Shown: positions 46,431 through 54,834, counted from the first letter of the stretch. The stretch: 64,000 nt of DNA from Streptosporangium brasiliense (GCF_030811595.1 NZ_JAUSRB010000002.1:3224001-3288000), one strand, 5' to 3'. Translations and numbers: made by a program. Notes: generated by a model from the letters alone, not told the origin.

Positions 46431-46463
46431 AGGGCAGACCGCCTCAAGAGAAGGATCTCCGCC

Positions 46464-47558
46464 ATGACCACCGCTCAGAAGCTCAGCTTCGACGTGCAGC
46501 TCTCCGACCACGCTCGCACCGCAGCCGAGCGTGAGCAGGTACTGGCGAGCCCCGGGTTCGGGCAGGCATTCACCGATCACATGATCTCGATCGACTACAC
46601 CGAGGGGGAGGGCTGGCACGACGCGCGGCTCACGCCGTACGGCCCGCTGAGCCTGGACCCGGCGACCGCGGTCTTCCACTACGCCCAGGAGCTCTTCGAG
46701 GGCCTGAAGGCCTACCGTCAGGAGAGCGGCGCGATCGCGTCCTTCCGGCCCTACGCCAACGCCGCCCGCTTCAACCAGTCGGCGGTGCGGATGGCCATGC
46801 CGGAGCTGCCCGAGGAGGCGTTCGTCGAGTCGCTGGAGCTCCTCGTCCAGACCGATCGCGAGTGGGTCCCCACCACCCCGGGGCACAGCCTCTACCTGCG
46901 CCCCTTCATGATCGCCACGCAGGCCGCGCTCGGCGTCAACTACCCGTCCCGGTCCTACCGCTACATGGTGATCGCCTCCCCGGCGGCCGCCTACTTCGGC
47001 GGCAGCAAGGCCGTCTCGGTCTGGCTGTCCACCGAATACACCCGCGCCGCCCCCGGCGGCACCGGCTTCGCCAAGTGCGGCGGCAACTACGCGGCGGCCT
47101 TCGTCGCCCAGCGCCAGGCCGTCGAGCAGGGCTGTGACCAGGTGGTCTGGCTCGACGCGGCCGAGCACCGCTACGTCGAGGAGATGGGCGGGATGAACCT
47201 GTTCTTCGTCTACGGCGACCGCCTGCTCACCCCGGCCCTCACCGGCACGCTCCTGCCCGGCATCACCCGCGACTCGATCCTCGCCCTCGCCTCCGAGCTG
47301 GGCCTGACCGCCGAGGAGGGGCGCCTGTCGATCGAGGAGTGGCAGGCGGGCTGCGAGTCCGGCGAGCTCACCGAGGTCTTCGCCTGCGGCACCGCGGCGG
47401 TCGTGACCCCCGTCGGCTCGGTCAAGGGCGCCGACCGCGCCTGGACGGTCGGCGACGGCACCCAGGGCCCCGTCACCGCCAGGATCCGCGAGGAGCTGGT
47501 CGGCATCCAGTACGGTTCCCGTCCCGACGCCCACGGCTGGGTCCACAAGATCTGCTGA
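46464..47558 (+). CDS. ilvE: branched-chain amino acid aminotransferase
   Basis: IlvE transfers amino groups between glutamate and the oxoacids of valine, leucine and isoleucine. The 364-residue protein is a fold-type IV PLP enzyme of the BCAT group. The PLP lysine is Lys204 in GFAKCGGNYAAAF. Substrate and phosphate sites are visible in YAQELFEGLKAYRQESG, MNLFFVYG, LLPGITRDSILALA and EVFACGTAAVVTPVG. AAGGA lies eight bases before the chosen ATG; an ATG 14 codons upstream sits inside the leader hairpin region. Confidence 0.96.
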   Translation: MTTAQKLSFDVQLSDHARTAAEREQVLASPGFGQAFTDHMISIDYTEGEGWHDARLTPYGPLSLDPATAVFHYAQELFEGLKAYRQESGAIASFRPYANAARFNQSAVRMAMPELPEEAFVESLELLVQTDREWVPTTPGHSLYLRPFMIATQAALGVNYPSRSYRYMVIASPAAAYFGGSKAVSVWLSTEYTRAAPGGTGFAKCGGNYAAAFVAQRQAVEQGCDQVVWLDAAEHRYVEEMGGMNLFFVYGDRLLTPALTGTLLPGITRDSILALASELGLTAEEGRLSIEEWQAGCESGELTEVFACGTAAVVTPVGSVKGADRAWTVGDGTQGPVTARIREELVGIQYGSRPDAHGWVHKIC

Positions 47559-47571
47559 CCCGGACACGAGA

Positions 47572-47601
47572 AGAGCCCGGCCTCCCACCTGGCCGGGCTC
47601 T
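47572..47601. terminator. bidirectional terminator between ilvE and the Uma2 gene
   Basis: AGAGCCCGGCC (47572-47582) and GGCCGGGCTCT (47591-47601) form an 11-bp perfect stem with an 8-nt loop, directly after both converging stop codons. Confidence 0.85.
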
Positions 47602-47612
47602 CCTCGCGTGAC

Positions 47613-48200
47613 TCACATCTCGATCAGCCTGCCCGTGTCGATCGTGAGGTTCCACGGCGCGGGCAGGTCGAACGGGTCGCCGAGTTTCACGGAGACCTCG
47701 TGGGTGTATCCGTCCTCGCTCGGACGGCTGAGCAATCTGACCTTGTCGTCGAGTGCGTCGATGACCAGATAGAGCGGAACCCCTGCCCGGGCGCAGTTCC
47801 GAGGCTTGATGACGTGATCATCTTTGATGCTGCTCGGAGACACCACCTCGACGACCAGGAAAGTGGAGTCCGCGTATACGTGGTTGGGATCCCACTGCCG
47901 TGCCTTGGCCGGAACGGCGATGAGATCCGGCTCATAGCGATCCGCCTGGGCGTTCAGGAAGATCTTGGCTTCCTGAAGGAGCTCCAGCCCCTGCTCGGTG
48001 GCGACCGAGATGAGCTGGAGCAGCAGCTGGTAGATGATTCGGGCGTGGGTGAGCGTAGGCAACTCCCTCACCACGATCCGGCCGTCGATGATCTCGATCC
48101 GATGCTTCTCGAATCGATCGACGAGTTCGAGATAGAGGCGTTCGACCTCCGTCTGATCGGTGATCTGGTATGTGACAGGTCTGTCCATGAGCAGTCCCAT
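47613..48200 (-). CDS. Uma2 family (DUF820) PD-(D/E)XK nuclease-like protein
   Basis: The 195-residue protein has the Uma2 core: RIEIIDGRIVVREL, YEPDLIAVPAK (motif Asp) and FLVVEVVSPSSIKDDHVIKP (Glu, then Asp and Lys), then GVPLYLVIDALDD. These residues resemble a PD-(D/E)XK nuclease site. Uma2 proteins are abundant in cyanobacteria and actinobacteria with no settled function. The gene has visibly lower GC and more A/T third positions than its neighbours, suggesting recent transfer. Two starts (48200, 48188) are possible. Confidence 0.85.
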   Translation of the reverse strand: MGLLMDRPVTYQITDQTEVERLYLELVDRFEKHRIEIIDGRIVVRELPTLTHARIIYQLLLQLISVATEQGLELLQEAKIFLNAQADRYEPDLIAVPAKARQWDPNHVYADSTFLVVEVVSPSSIKDDHVIKPRNCARAGVPLYLVIDALDDKVRLLSRPSEDGYTHEVSVKLGDPFDLPAPWNLTIDTGRLIEM

Positions 48201-48303
48201 GGTCTCAATCTTCCCCTCCGCGCGGGTGGGCGCAACGTGTTTGACACGCGACTCAAAGTAACCGTAAAGATTTGCGCCCGCCCGGGATTCGGGGAACTCC
48301 TCG

Positions 48304-48957
48304 TCAGTGCTTTCGAATCATGGTGAGCCCGTCGGCGATGGGGAGCATCAGCGAGGTCACCCGGCCGTCGGCCATGACCATGTCGTTGAACTCGCGGATG
48401 GCCCGGGTGTCGTCGTCGTCGGCGGTGGGGTCGGCGACCCTCCCGCTCCACAGGGTGTTGTCGGCGAGGATCAGGCCGCCCGGGGCGAGGCGGGACAGCA
48501 GGATCTCGTAGTAGACGGGGTAGCCGGCCTTGTCGGCGTCGATGAACGCCAGGTCCACGCTCTGCCCGCCGGGCAACTCCTCCAGGCGCTCGGCGGCCGG
48601 GCCGATCCTCAGCTCCACGCGGTCGGCGACCCCGGCCTTGTCCCAGTAGCGCTGGGCGATCGCCGTCCACTCCTCGCTGAGGTCGAAGCAGGTCAACCTG
48701 CCGCCCGGAGCCAGGCCCCGGGCCAGGCAGATGGACGAGTAGCCGGTGAAGGTGCCCACCTCCACCACGTTCCCGGCGCGGCTGAGCTGGGTGATCATGG
48801 TGAGGAACGGCCCCTGGTCGGGGGAGAGCTGCATGACCGCGCTGTCGCCGGTGGCCTCGCGGGTCTCCACGGCGAGCGCGTCGAGAACGTCGTCGGGCCG
48901 GGTGGTGTGCGCGAGCAGGTACTGCCCGACGGCAGGGTCGAGATAAGTCGCCTTCAT
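48304..48957 (-). CDS. SAM-dependent O-methyltransferase (class I, CCoAOMT-like)
   Basis: The 217-residue enzyme has the SAM-binding motif VVEVGTFTGYSSICLARGL, the acidic LTCFDLSEEWTAIAQ and the metal-site motif DLAFIDADKAGYPVYYEILL with DNTLWSG downstream. These features fit the cation-dependent O-methyltransferase family found in mycobacteria and streptomycetes. The acceptor is unknown. It diverges from cimA across a 275-bp region that holds the cimA leader. Confidence 0.92.
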   Translation of the reverse strand: MKATYLDPAVGQYLLAHTTRPDDVLDALAVETREATGDSAVMQLSPDQGPFLTMITQLSRAGNVVEVGTFTGYSSICLARGLAPGGRLTCFDLSEEWTAIAQRYWDKAGVADRVELRIGPAAERLEELPGGQSVDLAFIDADKAGYPVYYEILLSRLAPGGLILADNTLWSGRVADPTADDDDTRAIREFNDMVMADGRVTSLMLPIADGLTMIRKH

Positions 48958-49045
48958 GGGGCCATTGTCGCCACCGGCGGCCGGTTCGCGGCTGAGGCCC
49001 GAGCCCGTGTCGGCGGACCGTACATCTCGGATCGTGAGATCGATG

Positions 49046-49074
49046 TGTCAAATGGTGTCAGCGTGTGGCAGACT
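49046..49074 (+). promoter_or_regulatory. tentative cimA leader promoter
   Basis: TGTCAA (49046-49051) and CAGACT (49069-49074) are 17 bases apart and end 10 bases before the leader-peptide ATG. Both are weak matches to consensus. An ATCTC/GAGAT inverted repeat lies just upstream, near 49024-49040. Confidence 0.3.
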
Positions 49075-49084
49075 CCAGAGCATC

Positions 49085-49126
49085 ATGTTCTACGGTCTGC
49101 TCATTATCGGCAGGCGCGCTGGCTGA
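49085..49126 (+). CDS. cimA attenuation leader peptide
   Basis: A 13-residue peptide, MFYGLLIIGRRAG, contains Leu-Leu-Ile-Ile in a row. It is followed by a GC-rich hairpin beginning inside its last codons and then by a U-tailed terminator. The layout copies the ilvB leader in the same window. Stalling on Leu/Ile codons would favour read-through into cimA, the committed step toward isoleucine from pyruvate. The ribosome-binding site is weak (CCAGAG). Confidence 0.82.
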   Translation: MFYGLLIIGRRAG

Positions 49127-49147
49127 AAAGGGACACCGCCAGCGCGC
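49114..49147 (+). promoter_or_regulatory. cimA leader hairpin overlapping the leader-peptide stop
   Basis: GCGCGCTGGC (49114-49123) pairs perfectly with GCCAGCGCGC (49138-49147). The 5' arm covers the last codons of the leader peptide, so a ribosome finishing the peptide would melt it. Confidence 0.75.
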
Positions 49148-49150
49148 AGA

Positions 49151-49177
49151 CCTCTCACGTCCGTGAGGGGTTTTTTT
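49151..49177 (+). terminator. cimA attenuator terminator
   Basis: CCTCTCACG (49151-49159) pairs with CGTGAGGGG (49162-49170) with one G-U pair and is followed by seven T. It lies 55 bases before the cimA ATG. The T-run is exceptional for this GC-rich DNA. Confidence 0.88.
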
Positions 49178-49232
49178 GTTTTCGGAGCCGGATGAGCGCG
49201 CGGCGAATCATCGAACCGCGAAGGAGACTGAC

Positions 49233-50810
49233 ATGGCCGACGACCGCTTCCACGTGTACGACACCACACTCCGTGACGGCGCCCAGCAGGAGGGCCTCAA
49301 CCTCACGGTGGTCGACAAGCTGGCCATCGCCCGCCACCTGGACGGCCTGGGCGTCGGCTTCATCGAAGGGGGCTGGCCGGGCGCCAACCCCAAGGACACA
49401 GAGTTCTTCAGGCGGGCCCAAACAGAGCTCGACCTGAAGCACGCGCAGCTCGCCGCGTTCGGCGCGACCCGCCGGGCCGGTGTGAAGGCAGCCGACGACC
49501 CGTTGGTGGCCGCTCTGCGCGAATCCGGCGCGCCGGTCGTGACCCTTGTCGCCAAGAGCCACGACCGGCACGTGGAGCTGGCCCTCCGCACGACTCTCCG
49601 GGAGAACCTCGCGATGATCCGCGACACGGTCTCCCACCTCCGTGCGGAGGGACAGCGGGTCTTCCTCGACGCCGAGCACTTCTTCGACGGCTACAAGTCC
49701 AACCCAGCCTACGCGCTGGAGGTCCTGCGCACCGCCGCCGAGGCGGGGGCCTCGGTCATCGCCCTGTGCGACACCAACGGCGGCATGCTCCCCGACGAGC
49801 TCGCCGAGGTCGTCCACGCGGCCGTGCAGACCTCCGCCCGGGTCGGCATCCACTGCCACGACGACACCGGCTGCGCGGTGGCCAACACCCTGGCCGCGGT
49901 GAAGGCGGGCGCCACCCACGTGCAGGGCTGCGCCAACGGCTACGGCGAGCGGTCCGGCAACGCCAACCTCTTCACCGTCGTGGCCAACCTCCAGCTCAAG
50001 CGGGGCTTCGACCTCGTCCCGCCGGAGGCGCTGGCCGACATGACCCGGATCGCGCACGCGATCACCGAGGTCACCAACGTCACCCCGAACTCCCACGCCC
50101 CCTACGTGGGCGTCTCCGCCTTCGCGCACAAGGCGGGGCTGCACGCCAGCGCCATCAAGGTGGACCCCAACCTCTACCAGCACATCGACCCGGCCCAGGT
50201 CGGCAACGACATGCGCATGCTCGTCTCCGACATGGCCGGCCGCGCCTCCGTCGAGCTCAAGGGCCGCGAGCTGGGCTACGAGCTGTCGCCGGAGATCTCG
50301 CGCGACCTGGTGGAGCGGGTCAAGGACATGGAGTCCAAGGGCTACACCTTCGAGGCCGCCGACGCCTCCTTCGAGCTGCTGCTGCGCGACACCGTGGCGG
50401 GCGAGCGCCGGCGCCACTTCACGGTGGAGTCCTGGCGGGTGATCGTCGAGCGGACCCGCGGCGGCGAGCTGGTCAGCGAGGCCACGGTCAAGCTGCACGC
50501 CAAGGGCGAGCGCATCGTGGCCACCGGAGAGGGCAACGGCCCGGTCAACGCCCTGGACAGGGCCGTGCGGCTGGGGCTGGAGAAGCTCTACCCCGAGCTG
50601 GCCGAGGTCGAGCTGATCGACTTCAAGGTGCGGATCCTGGAGGGCACCCACGGCACCGACGCGATAACGCGCGTGCTCATCACCTCCAGCGACGCGACCG
50701 GCGAGTGGGCCACCGTCGGCGTCGACGAGAACATCATCGAGGCGTCCTGGCAGGCCCTTGAGCAGGCCGTCACCTACGGCCTGGTCCGGGCCGGCCACGC
50801 CGCGGACTGA
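49233..50810 (+). CDS. cimA: (R)-citramalate synthase
   Basis: CimA condenses pyruvate and acetyl-CoA to citramalate, opening the threonine-independent route to 2-oxobutyrate and isoleucine. The 525-residue protein has the HMGL-like barrel (VYDTTLRDGAQQEGLN, IALCDTNGGMLPDE, GIHCHDDTGCAVANTLAAV, QGCANGYGERSGNANL) and the C-terminal LeuA-type allosteric domain. Length and motifs separate it from 2-isopropylmalate and homocitrate synthases. AAGGAG lies six bases before the ATG. An upstream leader-peptide attenuator controls it. Confidence 0.93.
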   Translation: MADDRFHVYDTTLRDGAQQEGLNLTVVDKLAIARHLDGLGVGFIEGGWPGANPKDTEFFRRAQTELDLKHAQLAAFGATRRAGVKAADDPLVAALRESGAPVVTLVAKSHDRHVELALRTTLRENLAMIRDTVSHLRAEGQRVFLDAEHFFDGYKSNPAYALEVLRTAAEAGASVIALCDTNGGMLPDELAEVVHAAVQTSARVGIHCHDDTGCAVANTLAAVKAGATHVQGCANGYGERSGNANLFTVVANLQLKRGFDLVPPEALADMTRIAHAITEVTNVTPNSHAPYVGVSAFAHKAGLHASAIKVDPNLYQHIDPAQVGNDMRMLVSDMAGRASVELKGRELGYELSPEISRDLVERVKDMESKGYTFEAADASFELLLRDTVAGERRRHFTVESWRVIVERTRGGELVSEATVKLHAKGERIVATGEGNGPVNALDRAVRLGLEKLYPELAEVELIDFKVRILEGTHGTDAITRVLITSSDATGEWATVGVDENIIEASWQALEQAVTYGLVRAGHAAD

Positions 50811-50933
50811 TCCGGGCCCTGTGGGGTACGGCCCGGCCCGGCCGGTGCCCCGCGGGGCGGGCCCGGCCCTACCCCGGCGGGGCGGGTCTGCGCCGAGCAG
50901 GTGCGGGGCCGGGACGGCCCGGCCGCGCCTCGG

Positions 50934-50963
50934 GCTCCGCCGGGTCCCGGGGCCCGGCGGAGC
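50934..50963. terminator. hairpin between cimA and the heparinase-like gene
   Basis: GCTCCGCCGGG (50934-50944) pairs with CCCGGCGGAGC (50953-50963) around an 8-nt loop in the gap between two converging genes. It is probably a bidirectional terminator. Confidence 0.65.
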
Positions 50964-50968
50964 GGCGC

Positions 50969-52654
50969 TCAGGAGAGGTCGGCGCCGCTGACCTTGAAGC
51001 TGACCGAGCCCTCGGACGTCTTCAGGCTCACCTTGCCGCCGGAGCAGGAGAGCGAGGGCTTGTCGGTGCCCGGCACCACGACGGTGAGCAGCGCGCCCGC
51101 GGAGGCGGGGGAGACGACCGCCGGGGCGGCCTGCTTCTGCAGGTAGGCGGGGGAGACCCAGCCCTGGTAGGGGTTCTGCTGGCCGCGGACGACCTGCAGC
51201 CCGCTCACCGGCTTGCAGGACGGCATCGACACCTGGACCAGCGTCGCCTTCCAGCCGCTCTTGTCCTTGAACACGATCCGGCCGCCGGTGTCCGACACGG
51301 TGGACAGCCCGGGGGCGAAGTGCCAGAGGTTGCGGACCCGGGAGCCCTTGGGGACCGTGTCCAGCACGGCCATCACGTCGTCTCCGTGGTTGACCAGCAC
51401 CGAGCGGGTCCTGGGCACGCCGTAGGCCCTGTCGGTCAGCCGGTAGCTCTGCCGGTCCTCCCCGATCGAGGACCTGCTCAGAGCGGTGGCGGTCCTGCCC
51501 CGGAACCGGGCGCCGACGACGGACGGCGTGTTGTGCGCCTCCGGGGACATCGTCCAGCGGCGGTAGCCGCTGTTCTCGTAGGAGTGGAAGCCGACGTCGA
51601 CCAGGACGTCACGGCCCTGGGCGTAGTAGGTCACGCCGAGGTGGTCCTCGTGGCCGTGATACTTCAGGCCGGGGCCGAAGCGGATGGAGTAGAACGCCGA
51701 CTCGGGCTTGTCCCAGGCGGTGCGCCCGTAGACGTAGCCGTTGCCGAACACCCGCACGGCCTTCTTCGAGTGGTCGTACCCGACCGGCCGCACATCCGCG
51801 CCGCCGTCCCCGATCGGGACCATGAACCCGTTGGGCTGGGTCGAGTGGGAGATGAAGTCCTCCAGCGACTCCCAGCGCCGGCTGATCTCGGCGGGCACCT
51901 TCCGGCCGCACTCCTTGATCCCGTCCATCGCGACCTTGAGGCGCTCGTGGACGTAGATCGCGTAGCGCGGGGCCTGCTCGCGCAGCGCCCCCTGGGAGTC
52001 GACGTCCAGCTTCACCGTCTCGGTCAGCCGCCTGACGGCCAGACCGGACCACGCCCTGTTGCCGTAGCGGCAGCCGATGCCCAGCAGCGCGATGTCCTGG
52101 TCGATGCCGTGGTTGTGGCCCTTCTCGTACAGGCTCGGGTCGGACAGCACCTTGGCGTGCTCGGCCAGGCTCCTGGTCAGCCAGGACGCGCTGACGTGCT
52201 TGCTGAGGCAGACCAGCGCGGGGGCGCGCAGCGCGATCGGGTGCTCCTGCCAGGCGTACGGGCTGGCCTTGGCGCCGCCCCGGCGGGGGTTGTCCGCCAC
52301 CCAGTCCTTGGCGATCTCCGTGGCGCGGGTCAGATAGGCCGTCTGCCCGGTCGTCTCGTAGTCGGCGACCAGGCGGCCCATCCAGCGCAGCGAGTGGAAG
52401 ACCATGCTCCACGAGCGGTTGCGGTAGGGGTCGGTACGCCAGTTGACGTCCTTGCCCACCTTCACCGGGGACAGGTTCAGGAACTCCAGCTCGCCGTTCA
52501 TGATGTCCGGCGCCGTCGGGGTCGCCGGTAACCAGTCGCCCTGGCACTCGCTCGTGCGTTTGACCTTGTCCGAGGCCTCGGCTGTGCCGGCCACCGCGCC
52601 GCAGATCATGAGAAGGGCGAGGGAGAGAGTGAGTGCTTTGGTGCGGCGGCGCAC
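50969..52654 (-). CDS. secreted heparinase II/III-like polysaccharide lyase
   Basis: The 561-residue protein has a signal peptide (ALTLSLALLMICGAVAGTAE), an alpha/alpha-toroid domain (SMVFHSLRWMGRLVADYETT, EKGHNHGIDQDIALLGIG) and a C-terminal beta-sandwich. The heparinase II/III signature YHGHEDHLGVTYYAQG followed by DVGFHSYE is clear. Such lyases cleave uronic-acid polysaccharides by beta-elimination; the polymer here is unknown. The GTG start has GGAAGGA six bases upstream. It is a lone gene. Confidence 0.88.
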   Translation of the reverse strand: MRRRTKALTLSLALLMICGAVAGTAEASDKVKRTSECQGDWLPATPTAPDIMNGELEFLNLSPVKVGKDVNWRTDPYRNRSWSMVFHSLRWMGRLVADYETTGQTAYLTRATEIAKDWVADNPRRGGAKASPYAWQEHPIALRAPALVCLSKHVSASWLTRSLAEHAKVLSDPSLYEKGHNHGIDQDIALLGIGCRYGNRAWSGLAVRRLTETVKLDVDSQGALREQAPRYAIYVHERLKVAMDGIKECGRKVPAEISRRWESLEDFISHSTQPNGFMVPIGDGGADVRPVGYDHSKKAVRVFGNGYVYGRTAWDKPESAFYSIRFGPGLKYHGHEDHLGVTYYAQGRDVLVDVGFHSYENSGYRRWTMSPEAHNTPSVVGARFRGRTATALSRSSIGEDRQSYRLTDRAYGVPRTRSVLVNHGDDVMAVLDTVPKGSRVRNLWHFAPGLSTVSDTGGRIVFKDKSGWKATLVQVSMPSCKPVSGLQVVRGQQNPYQGWVSPAYLQKQAAPAVVSPASAGALLTVVVPGTDKPSLSCSGGKVSLKTSEGSVSFKVSGADLS

Positions 52655-52808
52655 GCCAGTTCCTTCCAGGCCAGACGAAGAGGGCGGATCATGCTGTCCG
52701 AATCCCACCAAACCGGTCAAGCTGGGTGAGCCTCTTCCGGCACATCGTTAGCAACTAGATGCGAGCCCGGCGTTTAAGGCGTCTTCGACGGCGACACCTG
52801 TCCATTCG

Positions 52809-53021
52809 CGACGCTGCGCGTCGCGGCTCGGGTGCTGATAACCGGTGACTTCCCTCGTCGCTCGTCCGCTGTGTTGTTGGCGACGCTGCGCGTCGCGGCT
52901 CGGGTGCTGATAACCGATGGCTTCCCTCGTCGCTCGTCCGCTGTGTTGTTGGCGACGCTGCGCGTCGCGGCTCGGGTGCTGATAACCGATGGCTTCCCTC
53001 GTCGCTCGTCCGCTGCGCTCC
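52809..53021. repeat. 72-bp tandem repeat, about three copies
   Basis: Units start at 52809, 52881 and 52953 and are nearly identical. The third is cut short and merges into the next repeat family. Each begins with a hairpin GCGACGC-TGC-GCGTCGC and contains GATAACCG and CGTCGCTCGTCCGCTG. The period is a multiple of three, which keeps frames open on both strands and creates spurious ORFs. Confidence 0.9.
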
Positions 53022-53143
53022 CTCGCTCCTCGGTCCAGCCACCGGCGCACCCTCGCGGGCTCCCTCGCTCCTCGGTCCAGCCACCGGCGCACCCTCGCGG
53101 GCTCCCTTGCTCCTCGGTCCAGCTCACCGGCGCACCCTCGCGG
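53017..53143. repeat. 42-bp tandem repeat, three copies
   Basis: Units start at 53017, 53059 and 53101 and read GCTCCCTCGCTCCTCGGTCC and on to ACCCTCGCGG; the third has one extra base and a C-to-T change. They follow directly on the 72-bp repeats and stop a few bases before the isochorismatase gene's stop codon. No gene is convincing between 52655 and 53149. Confidence 0.9.
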
Positions 53144-53149
53144 GTACGG

Positions 53150-53758
53150 TCACTCCGCTGTGGGCCGGGTGCTGGCCCAGATGCTCGGGCGGGGCAGGAG
53201 GGTGTCGGACTTGACCGCGTCGGCCCATTCGGCGGTGGTGGCCACCGAGGCGAAGTTGGAGCCCATCACCACCAGTACGTTGTTGTGCAGATCCTCGGCC
53301 GTCACGCGGCCGGCCCGGTTCGACAGGGCGAGCGTGCCGGTCGCGTCCGACAGGAACTCCACGGCCATGCCCCGGTGGAAGGCGTCGCGGGCGGTCGACT
53401 CGTCGCAGTTCTGGGTCATGTATCCGGCGACGGTCAGCGTGTCGACTCCCTGGGCGTCCAGCCACCCGGCCAGGTCGGTCCTGGCGAAGGACGAGGCCAT
53501 CGTCTTGTCCATCAGGTGGTCGTACGGCTTGCGCGCCACCTCCTCGTGCAGCTCCCAGGAGTGGCTGCCGGTGGCGAACAGCGGGGACTCGGCGGGCGCG
53601 GAGTGCCTGACCACGATCACCGGGACGCCGTGCTCGCGCGCGGTGTCCATGGCGGTGAGGATGTTGGCCAGGCTCTCCTCACGCGGAGGGTAGGCGATGG
53701 GCAGGTTGCCGGTGAAATATTCGTTCTGGACGTCGATGACGATCAGTGCTCGCTTCAT
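53150..53758 (-). CDS. isochorismatase-family cysteine hydrolase
   Basis: The 202-residue protein has the family's catalytic triad: Asp9 (LIVIDVQNEYF), Lys85 (MDKTMASSF) and Cys118 (GYMTQNCDEST). Members hydrolyse amides or vinyl ethers; many are nicotinamidase-like or of unknown substrate. ATGs at 53770 and 53767 are alternative starts. Its 3' end abuts the tandem repeats. The next gene upstream, on the same strand, is a GlxA-type regulator, a pairing often seen and probably regulatory. Confidence 0.92.
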   Translation of the reverse strand: MKRALIVIDVQNEYFTGNLPIAYPPREESLANILTAMDTAREHGVPVIVVRHSAPAESPLFATGSHSWELHEEVARKPYDHLMDKTMASSFARTDLAGWLDAQGVDTLTVAGYMTQNCDESTARDAFHRGMAVEFLSDATGTLALSNRAGRVTAEDLHNNVLVVMGSNFASVATTAEWADAVKSDTLLPRPSIWASTRPTAE

Positions 53759-53823
53759 GTCCCTCATCATGGCCGGGCGGGCCGTGCCGGGGTGATAGCC
53801 CTTCCGGCCATCCACCGCGACGA

Positions 53824-54834
53824 TCACGCCAGTCCGCGGGCGGCCCGTCGCTCCTCCGCGGGCGCCGCCGCGCCCGCCGTGCCGGGGTCGCCGAAGGTCT
53901 CCCGGTAGGCGGTGGGGGAGACCCCGACCTGGCGGCGGAAGTGGGGCCGCAGGGCCACCGCCGAGGCGAACCCCACGCTGCGGGCCACCCGCTCGACCGG
54001 CTCCCGCGTCGTCTCCAGCAGCCGCTGGGCGTGCAGGACCCGCTGGTGCAGCAGCCACTGGGTGGGCGTGGTCCCGGTGACCTGGCGGAAGCGCCGGTCG
54101 AAGGTGCGGCGGCTCATCAGGGCCCGGGCGGACAGCGCGTCCACGGTGAGCTCCTGGTCCAGGTGGCGCAGGGCCCAGTCGAGGGTCTCGCCGAGCGGGT
54201 CGCCGTCGGAGGGCGGCGGCACCGGGTGGTCGATGTACTGTGCCTGGCCGCCGGCCCGGTGCGGCGGCACCACCAGGCTCCGGGCGATGTCGTTGGCCGT
54301 CCGCGAGCCGTACGTCCGGCGGACGAGGTGCAGGCAGAGGTCGATGCCGCCCGCGCTGCCCGCGGAGGTCAGGATGTCGCCCTCGTCCACGTAGAGCACA
54401 TCGGGCTTGACCTGGATCCGCGGATGGGCCGAGGCGAGCAGCGGGGCGTAGCGCCAGTGCGTCGTGGCCGTGCGTCCGTCCAGCAGGCCGGCGGCGGCCA
54501 GGACGAACGTGCCGAGGCAGAGCCCGACCACCGTCGCCCCGCGCCCGTGGGCCCGGCGCAGCGCCTCCAGCGCCTCCTGCGCGGGCGGACGGCCGAGCGG
54601 GCGCCGCCAGGTCGGCACGACCACCAGATCCGCCTCGTCCACGGCCTCCAGGCCGTGGGGCGCGGCGAGGGCGATGCCGATGTCGGAGCGGACCGGACCG
54701 CCCTCGGCGGACACCGCGCGCACGTCGAACTCCGGCAGCGAGACCCGCCGCTCCCCGAAGACCGCGATCGGCACCGACGCCTCGAACAGCGGAATCTCGT
54801 CGAACAGCAGCACCGCGATCGTCCTGAACCCCAT
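53824..54834 (-). CDS. GlxA-type AraC family transcriptional regulator
   Basis: The 336-residue protein has an N-terminal DJ-1/PfpI-like domain (TIAVLLFDEIPLFEASVPIA, VVGLCLGTFVLAAAGLLDG) and a C-terminal AraC double helix-turn-helix (ALMSRRTFDRRFRQVTGTTP, VARSVGFASAVALRPHFRRQ). It is transcribed just upstream of the isochorismatase gene (65-bp gap) and diverges from the HD-domain gene. It likely activates one or both in response to a small molecule. Confidence 0.93.
   Translation of the reverse strand: MGFRTIAVLLFDEIPLFEASVPIAVFGERRVSLPEFDVRAVSAEGGPVRSDIGIALAAPHGLEAVDEADLVVVPTWRRPLGRPPAQEALEALRRAHGRGATVVGLCLGTFVLAAAGLLDGRTATTHWRYAPLLASAHPRIQVKPDVLYVDEGDILTSAGSAGGIDLCLHLVRRTYGSRTANDIARSLVVPPHRAGGQAQYIDHPVPPPSDGDPLGETLDWALRHLDQELTVDALSARALMSRRTFDRRFRQVTGTTPTQWLLHQRVLHAQRLLETTREPVERVARSVGFASAVALRPHFRRQVGVSPTAYRETFGDPGTAGAAAPAEERRAARGLA

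Noticed and set aside
46381-46463. T-box leader before ilvE
   Set aside because: GTCCACCGCAG superficially recalls the T-box sequence, but the conserved AGGGUGGNACCGCG core and specifier loop are missing.
52748-53127. Several overlapping 100-120 codon frames in the tandem repeats
   Set aside because: All arise from repeat periods of 72 and 42 bp that keep every frame open; none has a ribosome-binding site or family.
52809-53143. CRISPR array
   Set aside because: The repeats are contiguous, with no unique spacers between them, and no cas gene is near.
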